DNA of 29,475 nt from Bacteroidales bacterium (GTDB lineage Bacteria; Bacteroidota; Bacteroidia; Bacteroidales; Bacteroidaceae): positions 1 to 29,475 of the forward strand of contig SFCY01000008.1 in NCBI GenBank assembly GCA_004558865.1. Reading direction: 5' to 3'. The notes under the pieces were generated by a model. The model made no database searches. It was not told the DNA's origin and saw only the letters and a list, made by a program, of their open reading frames with translations. A program made the translations under genes and the position numbers. Shown in pieces: positions 15,033 through 22,072 of this stretch (position 1 is its first letter; every line of letters begins with the position of its first letter).

Positions 15033-16118
15033 ATGAATCCGCAAAACCCCAATGTCTTTTTGCCCGCGGAATGGCATCCCCAAAGCGGCCTGCAGCTGAC
15101 CTGGCCGCACGAGCGCACCGACTGGCGGCCCTACCTGGACGAGGCGCGGCTCACCTTCGAGCAACTGGCCGAGGCGGTGGCCACGCATGAGCGGCTCATC
15201 GTGGTCACTCCCCACTGTGGGGAGACCGCCGCCGAGCTGAAGGCCGCCCTTACGCCAAGGGCCTTTGCCAACGTTAGCGTCGTCCATTGTGCCACACACG
15301 ACACGTGGGCGCGCGACCACGGCCCCATCTCGCTCATTGGACCCACGAATGTGGTCTGCGACTTCACTTTCAACGGATGGGGCGAGAAGTTTCCCTGGAA
15401 GACCGACAACGCCATCACCGCCCGGCTCTTCAAGGCGGGACTGTTCCACGCCCAACACTACAAGACCGATTTCGTGTTGGAGGGAGGCAGCATAGAGAGC
15501 GACGGACAAGGCACGCTCCTCACCACCTCCACCTGCCTCTTGGCCCCCCACCGCAACCAACCCCTGACGAGGGAGCAGATAGAACAGCGGCTCAAGGCGA
15601 CACTCCACGTGGAGCGCGTGCTGTGGCTCGACCATGGCAACGTTGTCGGCGACGACACCGACGGCCATGTCGACACCATCGTGCGCATGGCTCCCGACGA
15701 CACCTTATTATATATGCGCGTGGACGACGAGGCCGACCCCATGTTCGCCGACTTCCAAGCATTGGAGCGGCAGCTCCATACGCTCCGTACCCTCTCCGGC
15801 AAACCCTACCGGCTGCTCCCCCTCCCCACCCCACGCCCCATCCTCTACGACGGCGAGAGGCTTCCGGCCACATACGCCAACTTTGTCATCATCAACGGGG
15901 CAGTCATCGTCCCCACCTACAAGCAGCCCGACCTCGACGCCCAGGCCTTGGCCACTGTCGGCGATGCCTTTCCCGGCCGCGAGGTCATCGGCATCGACGC
16001 CACCGTCATCACCCGCCAGCACGGCTCCCTCCATTGCCTCACCATGCAATATCCCGAGGGTATTCTGGCAGTGAGCCATGCGCCATCGACGACAGCGGAC
16101 CGCGACGGCAGGTCCTAA
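15033..16118 (+). CDS. aguA: Agmatine deiminase
   Basis: A 361-residue peptidyl-arginine-deiminase-fold enzyme that hydrolyses agmatine to N-carbamoylputrescine and ammonia in the cytoplasm. Family motifs are intact: DTWARDHGP near residue 88, LEGGSIESDG near 150, GDDTDGHVD near 207 and the catalytic Cys335 in HGSLHCLTMQYP. This Bacteroidota-type GSLHC replaces the GGGNIHC of plant and Pseudomonas enzymes. The ATG gives the usual start, MNPQ...LPAEWHPQSG. The next gene, 51 bases on, encodes the following step of the pathway, so the pair makes putrescine, feeding polyamine synthesis. Confidence 0.95.
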   Translation: MNPQNPNVFLPAEWHPQSGLQLTWPHERTDWRPYLDEARLTFEQLAEAVATHERLIVVTPHCGETAAELKAALTPRAFANVSVVHCATHDTWARDHGPISLIGPTNVVCDFTFNGWGEKFPWKTDNAITARLFKAGLFHAQHYKTDFVLEGGSIESDGQGTLLTTSTCLLAPHRNQPLTREQIEQRLKATLHVERVLWLDHGNVVGDDTDGHVDTIVRMAPDDTLLYMRVDDEADPMFADFQALERQLHTLRTLSGKPYRLLPLPTPRPILYDGERLPATYANFVIINGAVIVPTYKQPDLDAQALATVGDAFPGREVIGIDATVITRQHGSLHCLTMQYPEGILAVSHAPSTTADRDGRS

Positions 16119-16169
16119 GCCTTCGGGCAGACTGTCCCCCACTTCCATCCAACAGCAAATTCCATCACT

Positions 16170-17066
16170 ATGAAAGAAATAAAAATTGGTTTCCTCCAAC
16201 AGCACAACACACCGAGCGTGGAGGACAACATCACACGCTTGGCCGCAGGCGTCACCGACCTTGCCCGGCGCGGCGCACAGCTCATCGTATTGCAGGAACT
16301 TCACAACTCGCTCTATTTCTGCCAAGAGGAGAAGGTGGACAACTTCGACCTCGCGGAGCCTATCCCCGGACCATCCACGGGCCTCTATGGCGAACTCGCC
16401 AAGGAGCTTGGGGTGGTCATCGTGACCTCGCTCTTCGAGAAGCGTGCGGCTGGCCTCTACCACAACACAGCCGTCGTGATAGACAGCGACGGCTCCATTG
16501 CCGGCACCTACCGCAAGATGCACATCCCCGACGACCCTGGCTACTACGAGAAGTTCTATTTCACCCCCGGCGACCTTGGCTTCCATCCCATCTCCACTTC
16601 TTTGGGAAGATTGGGCGTGCTCGTCTGCTGGGACCAATGGTATCCCGAGGCAGCCCGACTGATGGCGCTCCAAGGGGCGGAGATTCTCATCTATCCTACG
16701 GCCATCGGCTACGACGCCCACGACACGCAGGAAGAGCAGCAACGCCAGCGCGAGGCATGGACCACAGTGATGCGCGGCCACGCCGTCGCCAATGGCCTCC
16801 CCGTTGTGGCCGTCAACCGAGTGGGCTTTGAGCCTACGCGTCCCGGTGAGGATCCCGACGCCGAGCATCCGGGCATCGTCTTCTGGGGTTCCAGCTTCGT
16901 TTGCGGTCCACAGGGCGAAATGCACTATCGAGCCTCCACCACCGACGAAGAGAGCGTCATCGCGAGCATCGACCTCGACCACAGCGAATCGGTGCGCCGT
17001 TGGTGGCCGTTCCTGCGCGACCGCCGCATCGACGCCTACCAAGACATCACGAAGAGATACATCTAA
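16170..17066 (+). CDS. aguB: N-carbamoylputrescine amidohydrolase
   Basis: A 298-residue nitrilase-superfamily enzyme that splits N-carbamoylputrescine to putrescine, carbon dioxide and ammonia. The catalytic triad is E43 (LQELHN), K116 (YRKMHIP) and C153 (LVCWDQWYPEAAR). The segment YYEKFYFTPGD is characteristic of AguB rather than other nitrilases. With aguA it completes agmatine to putrescine. No strong terminator is seen immediately after it; the next one is at 17284. Confidence 0.95.
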   Translation: MKEIKIGFLQQHNTPSVEDNITRLAAGVTDLARRGAQLIVLQELHNSLYFCQEEKVDNFDLAEPIPGPSTGLYGELAKELGVVIVTSLFEKRAAGLYHNTAVVIDSDGSIAGTYRKMHIPDDPGYYEKFYFTPGDLGFHPISTSLGRLGVLVCWDQWYPEAARLMALQGAEILIYPTAIGYDAHDTQEEQQRQREAWTTVMRGHAVANGLPVVAVNRVGFEPTRPGEDPDAEHPGIVFWGSSFVCGPQGEMHYRASTTDEESVIASIDLDHSESVRRWWPFLRDRRIDAYQDITKRYI

Positions 17067-17182
17067 AACATTTCCCGGATTCGTTGCAGAAGAGACAAAT
17101 GGCCGGTTGTCAACGTAATCGTTTGCGCAAGGGAAAAAAGCGTTTTCGCAAAAGAACAAGATTCCCAACAGCAAACATTCGT

Positions 17183-17190
17183 TATCTTTG
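17183..17190 (+). promoter_or_regulatory. Orphan promoter -7 element upstream of candidate sRNA
   Basis: TATCTTTG is identical to the -7 element used by ffh, the rlmN leader and tRNA-His. No protein gene lies within 600 bases downstream, but a terminator does at 17284-17320. No good -33 TTTG is seen at 19 bp. Confidence 0.5.
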
Positions 17191-17196
17191 CATCGG

Positions 17197-17320
17197 TTTT
17201 TAGATAGTATGTTTGTAGATTGGATTGATCTGTTAGTTTGATTACATGGAAGACATTTGGACATGAAAAGTTAGTCTAAAAAAACACCCGCGCTGCGTGA
17301 GCAATGCGGGTGTTTTTTTT
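17197..17320 (+). ncRNA. Candidate small RNA (about 120 nt)
   Basis: The unit is defined by a TATCTTTG promoter ending at 17190 and a strong intrinsic terminator ending at 17320. Within it only tiny frames exist: a 10-codon frame 17209-17241 and a 6-codon frame from 17247. The body is A+T-rich and unlike the G+C-rich genes around it. I do not recognise the sequence as 6S RNA, SRP RNA, tmRNA or RNase P RNA. It could also be a leader peptide/attenuator remnant. The TSS is an estimate. Confidence 0.45.
17281..17320 (+). terminator. Intrinsic terminator of the candidate small RNA
   Basis: ACACCCGC (17284-17291) pairs with GCGGGTGT (17306-17313); flanking A and T runs extend it, an inner GCT/AGC pair lies in the loop, and eight T follow. 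It is oriented for plus-strand transcripts; the A-run upstream lets it work on the minus strand as well. Confidence 0.9.
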
Positions 17321-17412
17321 GACGCAGCCCCCAACCGCTTGATGTATCAACCAAATATAAAAGTAATGTTTAACCGGGTCAACCAACATTAAAAATAAGG
17401 CTTAAAGTAGTC

Positions 17413-17565
17413 AACCAAAAGCGTTAAACTACACACCAAAAGCGTTAAACTACAGTGTGTGTCAACCGTCACGATGTTGTGTGTCAACTGTTCCATTGCT
17501 GTGCGACGGTTGTTCCATTGCTGTGTGACAGCTGTCACACAACTTGTGCGAGCCGCATTGAGGAT
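17413..17565. repeat. Degenerate 21-22-bp tandem repeat array with 20-bp palindrome
   Basis: Two units with period 21 share the exact 19-mer CCAAAAGCGTTAAACTACA (17415-17433 and 17436-17454). They are followed by about five units of 22 bases starting at 17456, 17478, 17500, 17522 and 17544. Four of those begin TGTGYG. Units 3 and 4 share TGTGTGTCAAC, and units 4 and 5 share TGTTCCATTGCTGTG. Unit 6 holds the perfect 20-bp palindrome TGTGTGACAGCTGTCACACA at 17522-17541. The spacing of two helical turns suits protein binding. Confidence 0.75.
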
Positions 17566-17704
17566 GATCATTCCACTTGTTGCCCCCCCCGTTTCCCAAA
17601 GATAGGCGACTTCACGCCCCCGCGTCTGGATGGTTGCGGATAGCCTTTTTCACCGTTATCGGCAAGTTGAACCGTATCTCTGAAGAAAAAATAAACGAGT
17701 TTAT

Positions 17705-17735
17705 TTCGTTCTTCACACGATTTACACTATCTTTG
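17705..17735 (+). promoter_or_regulatory. Promoter of the rlmN operon
   Basis: TATCTTTG at 17728-17735 is a perfect -7 element; TTCG at 17705-17708 is a weak -33 match at the right 19-bp spacing. The leader to the ATG at 17841 is about 100 nt and contains the folded element. Confidence 0.6.
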
Positions 17736-17746
17736 CAGTATGAAAA

Positions 17747-17804
17747 GTAGGAGGCACGGCGTCTCGCCGTGCAGGAAAGTGAGGTGGGAAACCGCACCTC
17801 CTAC
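17747..17804 (+). promoter_or_regulatory. Folded 5' leader element of rlmN
   Basis: An outer stem GTAGGAGG (17747-17754) with CCTCCTAC (17797-17804) encloses a 7-bp hairpin CACGGCG-TCT-CGCCGTG (17755-17771). The segment GAGGTG (17781-17786) can alternatively pair with CACCTC (17795-17800), which overlaps the right arm of the outer stem, so the two folds exclude each other. It may be a palindromic intergenic repeat captured in the leader or a regulatory switch. Confidence 0.6.
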
Positions 17805-17840
17805 CTACGAAGCCAAAGAATAACGGTTTAGTTATGAAGT

Positions 17841-18893
17841 ATGAAAAGAAAACTATTGGGTCTGACAAGCGATGAAATGAAAAACATCGCCGTAGAGTTG
17901 GGACTGCCTAAATTTGCCGGCACACAGATGGCAGAGTGGATTTACCACAAGCATGTGGGCGACATCAGCGAAATGACCAACATCTCGAAAGCCAACCGCG
18001 AAAAGCTGGCCGAAAGCTTCGAGGTGGGCTGCGCCGCGCCCATCGACGCCCAGCACTCCAAGGACGGCACCATCAAATATCTGTTTCCCGTCTCCACCAC
18101 CAACGAAGGCAACGTGGGCAAATTCGTGGAGACCGTGTTCATACCCGAAGAGAACAACCGGGCCACGCTGTGCGTATCGTCGCAGGTGGGATGCAAGATG
18201 AACTGCCTTTTCTGCCAGACCGGAAAACAAGGATTCGAGGGCAACCTCACCGCCAACGACATATTGAACCAAATCTACTCGCTGCCCGAGCGCGACCAGC
18301 TCACCAACATCGTGTTCATGGGACAGGGCGAGCCGATGGACAACCTCGACAACGTGCTGCGAGCCACAGAAATCCTCACCGCCGACTATGGATGGGCATG
18401 GAGCCCCAAGCGCATCACGGTGAGCAGCGTGGGCGTGAGAAACAAGCTGAGGCGATTCTTGGAGGAGAGCGAATGCCATGTGGCCATCAGCCTCCATTCT
18501 CCCCTTCCCGAGCAGCGGGCCAAGCTGATGCCCGCCGAGCGGGGAATGGGCATAGCCGACGTGGTGGAGCTGCTGCGCAACTACGACTTCAGCCACCAGC
18601 GGCGGCTCTCGTTCGAATACATCGTCTTCGGCGGGGTGAACGACTCCACCGCACACGCCAAGGAGATCGTCAGGCTGCTCAGCGGACTGGAATGCCGCGT
18701 CAACCTCATCCGCTTCCACCAGATACCCAACGTGCCGCTTCATGGGGCCGACGAGAAGAAGATGGAGGAACTGCGCGACTATCTGACCAGCCACGGCATC
18801 TTCACCACCATCCGGGCCAGCCGCGGACAGGACATCTACGCCGCCTGCGGACTCCTCAGCACGTCGAAGAAGATAGGCGCTGTGAGAAAATGA
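17841..18893 (+). CDS. rlmN: RlmN dual-specificity RNA methyltransferase
   Basis: A 350-residue radical-SAM enzyme that methylates C2 of A2503 in 23S rRNA and A37 in some tRNAs. The cluster motif is C118-x3-C122-x2-C125 (GCKMNCLFC) and the C-terminal methyl-carrying cysteine C336 lies in AACGLLS. GQGEPMDN and the SLHSP strand are also family features. The ATG at 17841 fits the frame; the nearby ATG at 17834 is out of frame. The next gene starts within its stop codon (ATGA). Confidence 0.96.
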   Translation: MKRKLLGLTSDEMKNIAVELGLPKFAGTQMAEWIYHKHVGDISEMTNISKANREKLAESFEVGCAAPIDAQHSKDGTIKYLFPVSTTNEGNVGKFVETVFIPEENNRATLCVSSQVGCKMNCLFCQTGKQGFEGNLTANDILNQIYSLPERDQLTNIVFMGQGEPMDNLDNVLRATEILTADYGWAWSPKRITVSSVGVRNKLRRFLEESECHVAISLHSPLPEQRAKLMPAERGMGIADVVELLRNYDFSHQRRLSFEYIVFGGVNDSTAHAKEIVRLLSGLECRVNLIRFHQIPNVPLHGADEKKMEELRDYLTSHGIFTTIRASRGQDIYAACGLLSTSKKIGAVRK

Positions 18894-19696
18894 GAATCCG
18901 CCACTGGCTCATCCCTCTGCTCTGCATGGCGCTCTGCGCCTGCAACGACACAGGAGGCGGACTGCCCGCCTCCAGCTCTCGCGCGTACGAGGTGACACTT
19001 GTTGGTCACGGGGGCGACAGTCTGGAGCAAGCGCTGGGCCAGCCTGTGGAGGGACTTCCGCAGGAAGAGCCCATGTTCGACATCGTGGGCAGGAAGCGGC
19101 TCGACGAATGGTCGCGCCTCGCGCGCGCCATCGTCATCCACCAGCGGGGCACAGCCATGAGCTTGGAGCAGGACGTATGGGCACGCCCGCAAATCGTCGT
19201 CCGCACCGACGGCAGCGACCCACAGCGGCTCGTCAGAATGCTCAATGCCTTCGAGATGGCGCAAGAGGTGAGGCGACTGCGACGCTCGCACAACGCCAAG
19301 GCCGACAGCCTCATCAAAAGGATGTTTGGCATCGACATGCTCATCCCGGAGGAACTGGGGAGCAGCATGGTGAGGAAAGACTTCATCTGGCTGTCGAACA
19401 ACACGGCACAAGGGATGAAGAACATCGTCGTCATGCGAGGCCCCACAGGAGAACTGCTGGCCCGCAACATCAAGGGCGAGACCGACGCCATGCATTTCAA
19501 GTTGGTCGACGAGCGGCAAGACCGCGGACTGTGGGAAATGGAAGGTGACGCCATGGGCGGCCCCTACGTGAGGAAGCGGGTGGGCCAAGTGACGGTGCTG
19601 GCCTTTGTCTATGCGCCCGAATCGAAGAAAAGGAATCTGATGCGGCAGTTGGAAGCCGCACTCTATACTATAAAACAAAAACAAAATGGAAAATAA
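18890..19696 (+). CDS. DUF4837-family lipoprotein
   Basis: A 268-residue envelope protein. The signal peptide (MRIRHWLIPLLCMALCAC) ends at a lipobox cysteine near residue 18. The mature part matches the DUF4837 family found between rlmN and pdxA in Bacteroidota. No catalytic motif is recognised. Its function is unknown. It overlaps rlmN by 4 bases and its 3' end overlaps the next gene by 11 bases, so the three form a tightly packed operon. A longer frame begins upstream at 17936 but runs through rlmN and is not the start. Confidence 0.85.
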   Translation: MRIRHWLIPLLCMALCACNDTGGGLPASSSRAYEVTLVGHGGDSLEQALGQPVEGLPQEEPMFDIVGRKRLDEWSRLARAIVIHQRGTAMSLEQDVWARPQIVVRTDGSDPQRLVRMLNAFEMAQEVRRLRRSHNAKADSLIKRMFGIDMLIPEELGSSMVRKDFIWLSNNTAQGMKNIVVMRGPTGELLARNIKGETDAMHFKLVDERQDRGLWEMEGDAMGGPYVRKRVGQVTVLAFVYAPESKKRNLMRQLEAALYTIKQKQNGK

Positions 19697-20921
19697 CAGA
19701 AAGATACGCGTTGCCATCACCCACGGCGACACCAACGGTATTGGATATGAACTGATTTTTAAAACCTTCGCCGCGCCCGAGATGTTGGAGCTATGCACTC
19801 CCATCATCTACGGCTCGCCCAAGGTGGCAACCTACCACCGCAAGGCCCTCGACATCCAAGCCAACTTCACCATCATCAGCGACGCCAGAGAGGCTCGCGA
19901 GGGATGCGTGAACCTGCTCACCTGCTTCGACGAGGAAATCAAAGTGGAGATAGGAGTGCCTACCCCCGAATCCAACCACGCCGCCATGGCCGCCCTCGAC
20001 CGGGCCATCAGCGACTACCGCAACGGACTCTTCGACGTGCTCGTGACCTGCCCCGTGGACGAGAGCAGCCTGGAATCGAGCGGCGTGAAGTTTGACAGCC
20101 AGCAGGCCTACATCGAGAGTTGCCTCGGCGACGGCTGCAAGGCTCTGCCCATGCTCATCAACGACAACCTGTGTGTGGCCCTGGCCACCAACAACCTGGC
20201 CATGCGCGACGTGCCGGCCGCCATCACCCCCGAACTGGTGGAGAACCGCGCCTCACTGCTCTACAACACCCTGCGCCGCGACTTCCGCATGAGCAATCCG
20301 CGCGTGGCCGTGCTGTCGCTCAATCCCAACAGCGCCGAATACGGCAACTTCGGCAAGGAGGAGCAGGAAGTGATCACGCCCACGGTCAACAAGCTTGCCG
20401 ACGCCGGCCTGAACGTCTTTGGCCCCTATGCGGCCGACGAGCTCTTCAGCGGCAACGTGATGGACGCCTTCGACGGAGTGCTGGCCATGTACCACGACCA
20501 AGGCATAGCGCCCTTCAAGGCACTGGAGCCCTCCAACGGCGTGGCCTATCTGGCAGGACTGGCCATCGTGTGCACGGCCCCCGAGGACAACGCAGCCTTC
20601 TCCATCGCCGGGCGCAACCAGGCCGACCCCACATCGTTCCGCCACGCCATCTTCCTCGCCATCGACGCCTTCCGCCACCGCCAGGAATACGACGAGCCCC
20701 TGGAGAACCCCCTGAAGAAGCTCTACCATGAGAAGAAGGACGACAGCGAGAAAGTGCGCTTCTCCATACCGAAGAAGCACGAGAACTCCATCATAGAGCG
20801 TGCGCCACGCGGCTACCGCGGAGCCAGCGCACAGGCAGGGAAAAAGGCCCAAGCCGACGACAAGCCCGCTGAGACTCCCAAGGTCGAAGAGGCGGCCAAC
20901 GACAACGACTCAGAACAATAA
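19686..20921 (+). CDS. pdxA: PdxA-family protein with altered active site
   Basis: PdxA oxidises 4-phosphohydroxy-L-threonine in vitamin B6 synthesis. The fold is clear (GDTNGIG near 15, RDVPAAITPE at 174, MYHDQG at 268-273, IAGRNQADPTSFR). But of the three metal-ligand histidines of E. coli PdxA (166, 211, 266) only the last (H270) remains: the others are N170 (ATNNL for TTHL) and N215 (LNPN for LNPH). The GHTE substrate loop reads SQQA at 138-141, PINK reads PVDE at 123-126, and the DHG motif is EDN at 300-302. A charged tail of about 65 residues (345-411) is added; total 411. It is probably not a normal PdxA. The symbol denotes family only. Confidence 0.8.
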   Translation: MENNRKIRVAITHGDTNGIGYELIFKTFAAPEMLELCTPIIYGSPKVATYHRKALDIQANFTIISDAREAREGCVNLLTCFDEEIKVEIGVPTPESNHAAMAALDRAISDYRNGLFDVLVTCPVDESSLESSGVKFDSQQAYIESCLGDGCKALPMLINDNLCVALATNNLAMRDVPAAITPELVENRASLLYNTLRRDFRMSNPRVAVLSLNPNSAEYGNFGKEEQEVITPTVNKLADAGLNVFGPYAADELFSGNVMDAFDGVLAMYHDQGIAPFKALEPSNGVAYLAGLAIVCTAPEDNAAFSIAGRNQADPTSFRHAIFLAIDAFRHRQEYDEPLENPLKKLYHEKKDDSEKVRFSIPKKHENSIIERAPRGYRGASAQAGKKAQADDKPAETPKVEEAANDNDSEQ

Positions 20922-20924
20922 ACA

Positions 20925-21950
20925 ATGAAGAAGAAATATCAGAACGCCTTCTTCCTTTTCGGCCTGCTCGTGCTGGTCGTCATGGTGACGCAGCTCGACT
21001 TCAAGCAGGTGTGGGACGGACTGCGGCATGCCGGGTACTGGTTTTTCGCCGTACTGGCCTTGTGGCTGGTGCTGTATCTGTTCAACACAGGAGCATGGTA
21101 TCTCATCATCCGCAGCCAGGATTCCACGCCCGAGGGCATGCAGCGCACCAAGAAGGTGAAGTTCTGGTGGCTCTACAAAATCACCGTATCGGGCTTCGCG
21201 CTCAACTATGCCACTCCCGGCGGACTGATGGGGGGCGAGCCCTACCGCATCATGGAGCTTGCGCCGAAGATAGGCACCGAGCGTGCCTCGTCTTCGGTCA
21301 TCCTCTATGCCATGACCCACATCTTCAGCCACTTCTGGTTTTGGGGGCTGTCGTGTGTGCTGTATCTGCTCATCCGCCCCGTCGACTTCCTCATGGGCGT
21401 GCTGCTGGCCATCACGATGGGGGCCTGCACGCTGGGCATCTGGTTCTTCTTCTCGGGCTATCGCAAGGGACTTGCCAACCGCGTGATGAAGCTCCTGAGC
21501 CATCTTCCGCTGGTGAGGAAGTGGGCGCAGCCCTTCGTGGAGGAGCACCGCGAGCAGCTCGACACCGTGGACCAGCAAATCGCCGCCCTCCACAACCAAA
21601 ACCCGCGCACGTTCTTCTGCGCCGTGCTGCTCGAACTGAGCTGCCGCGTATGCTCTTCGCTGGAGATACTCTTCATCCTGCTCGTACTGCGGCCAAGCGT
21701 CAACTTCTTCGACAGCATGTTCATCCTGGCCTTCACCTCGCTCTTCGCCAACCTGCTGTTCTTCATGCCCCTCCAGTTGGGCGGCCGCGAGGGAGGCTTC
21801 CTCATGTCGACCACCAAGTTGGGAATGGCCGCCAGCCAGGGCATCTTCCTCGCCCTCATCGTCAGACTGAGGGAACTCACGTGGACCGGCGTTGGCCTGC
21901 TCCTGATCAAGCTGGGACGGAACGGAAAGGGTACGCAAAAGGCAAAGTGA
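20925..21950 (+). CDS. Lysylphosphatidylglycerol synthase TM-domain (flippase-like) membrane protein
   Basis: A 341-residue polytopic inner-membrane protein of the LPG_synthase_TM/UPF0104 family. Around eight hydrophobic stretches are visible, beginning NAFFLFGLLVLVVMV near 6. The motif NYATPGGLMGGEPYRI near 90 is the family core, and a cytoplasmic loop at about 185-235 is charged. Only the membrane part is present; the C-terminal synthetase domain of MprF is absent, so it is more likely a lipid-handling (flippase-like) protein than a lysyl transferase. It starts 3 bases after pdxA and probably shares the rlmN operon. Substrate not known. Confidence 0.85.
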   Translation: MKKKYQNAFFLFGLLVLVVMVTQLDFKQVWDGLRHAGYWFFAVLALWLVLYLFNTGAWYLIIRSQDSTPEGMQRTKKVKFWWLYKITVSGFALNYATPGGLMGGEPYRIMELAPKIGTERASSSVILYAMTHIFSHFWFWGLSCVLYLLIRPVDFLMGVLLAITMGACTLGIWFFFSGYRKGLANRVMKLLSHLPLVRKWAQPFVEEHREQLDTVDQQIAALHNQNPRTFFCAVLLELSCRVCSSLEILFILLVLRPSVNFFDSMFILAFTSLFANLLFFMPLQLGGREGGFLMSTTKLGMAASQGIFLALIVRLRELTWTGVGLLLIKLGRNGKGTQKAK

Positions 21951-22032
21951 GCCGCAAACGGCCAACGCCACCTACCCCACGGCGGCAAATGCGGATGAAT
22001 AATGAGAAAGGCGATAAAAAAGTATGCCAAAA

Positions 22033-22065
22033 TTGCAGTTATCTCAAATAAAATATGTAATTTTG
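22033..22065 (+). promoter_or_regulatory. Promoter of the sigma-54 activator operon
   Basis: TAATTTTG at 22058-22065 matches TAnnTTTG and TTGC at 22033-22036 is a possible -33 element with a 21-bp gap. The ATG follows only 7 bases after the -7 box, so the transcript would be leaderless or nearly so. Confidence 0.5.
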
Positions 22066-22072
22066 TCACCCA

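Larger units (their letters stand above)
17067..17840. other. 774-bp non-coding region between aguB and rlmN
   Basis: No convincing protein gene. It contains, in order, a promoter-terminator pair that could encode a small RNA (17183-17320), an array of degenerate 21-22-bp repeats with a perfect palindrome (17413-17565), a G/C-rich stretch without structure, the rlmN promoter (17728-17735) and a folded leader (17747-17804). This is the longest gene-free stretch in the window. Confidence 0.8.

Noticed and set aside
15708..17264. 518-residue frame on the minus strand
   Set aside because: It is antisense to aguA and aguB, whose motifs are beyond doubt; G+C-rich genes give long empty antisense frames, and its translation has no family features.
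17413..17565. CRISPR array
   Set aside because: Repeats are contiguous and degenerate with no unique spacers, and there are no cas genes nearby.
17747..17804. tRNA-like reading of the rlmN leader
   Set aside because: The element has two hairpins and an outer stem but no anticodon arm, T-loop or acceptor length.
17936..18889. Upstream extension of the DUF4837 frame
   Set aside because: It runs inside rlmN in another frame; the lipoprotein signal begins at 18890.
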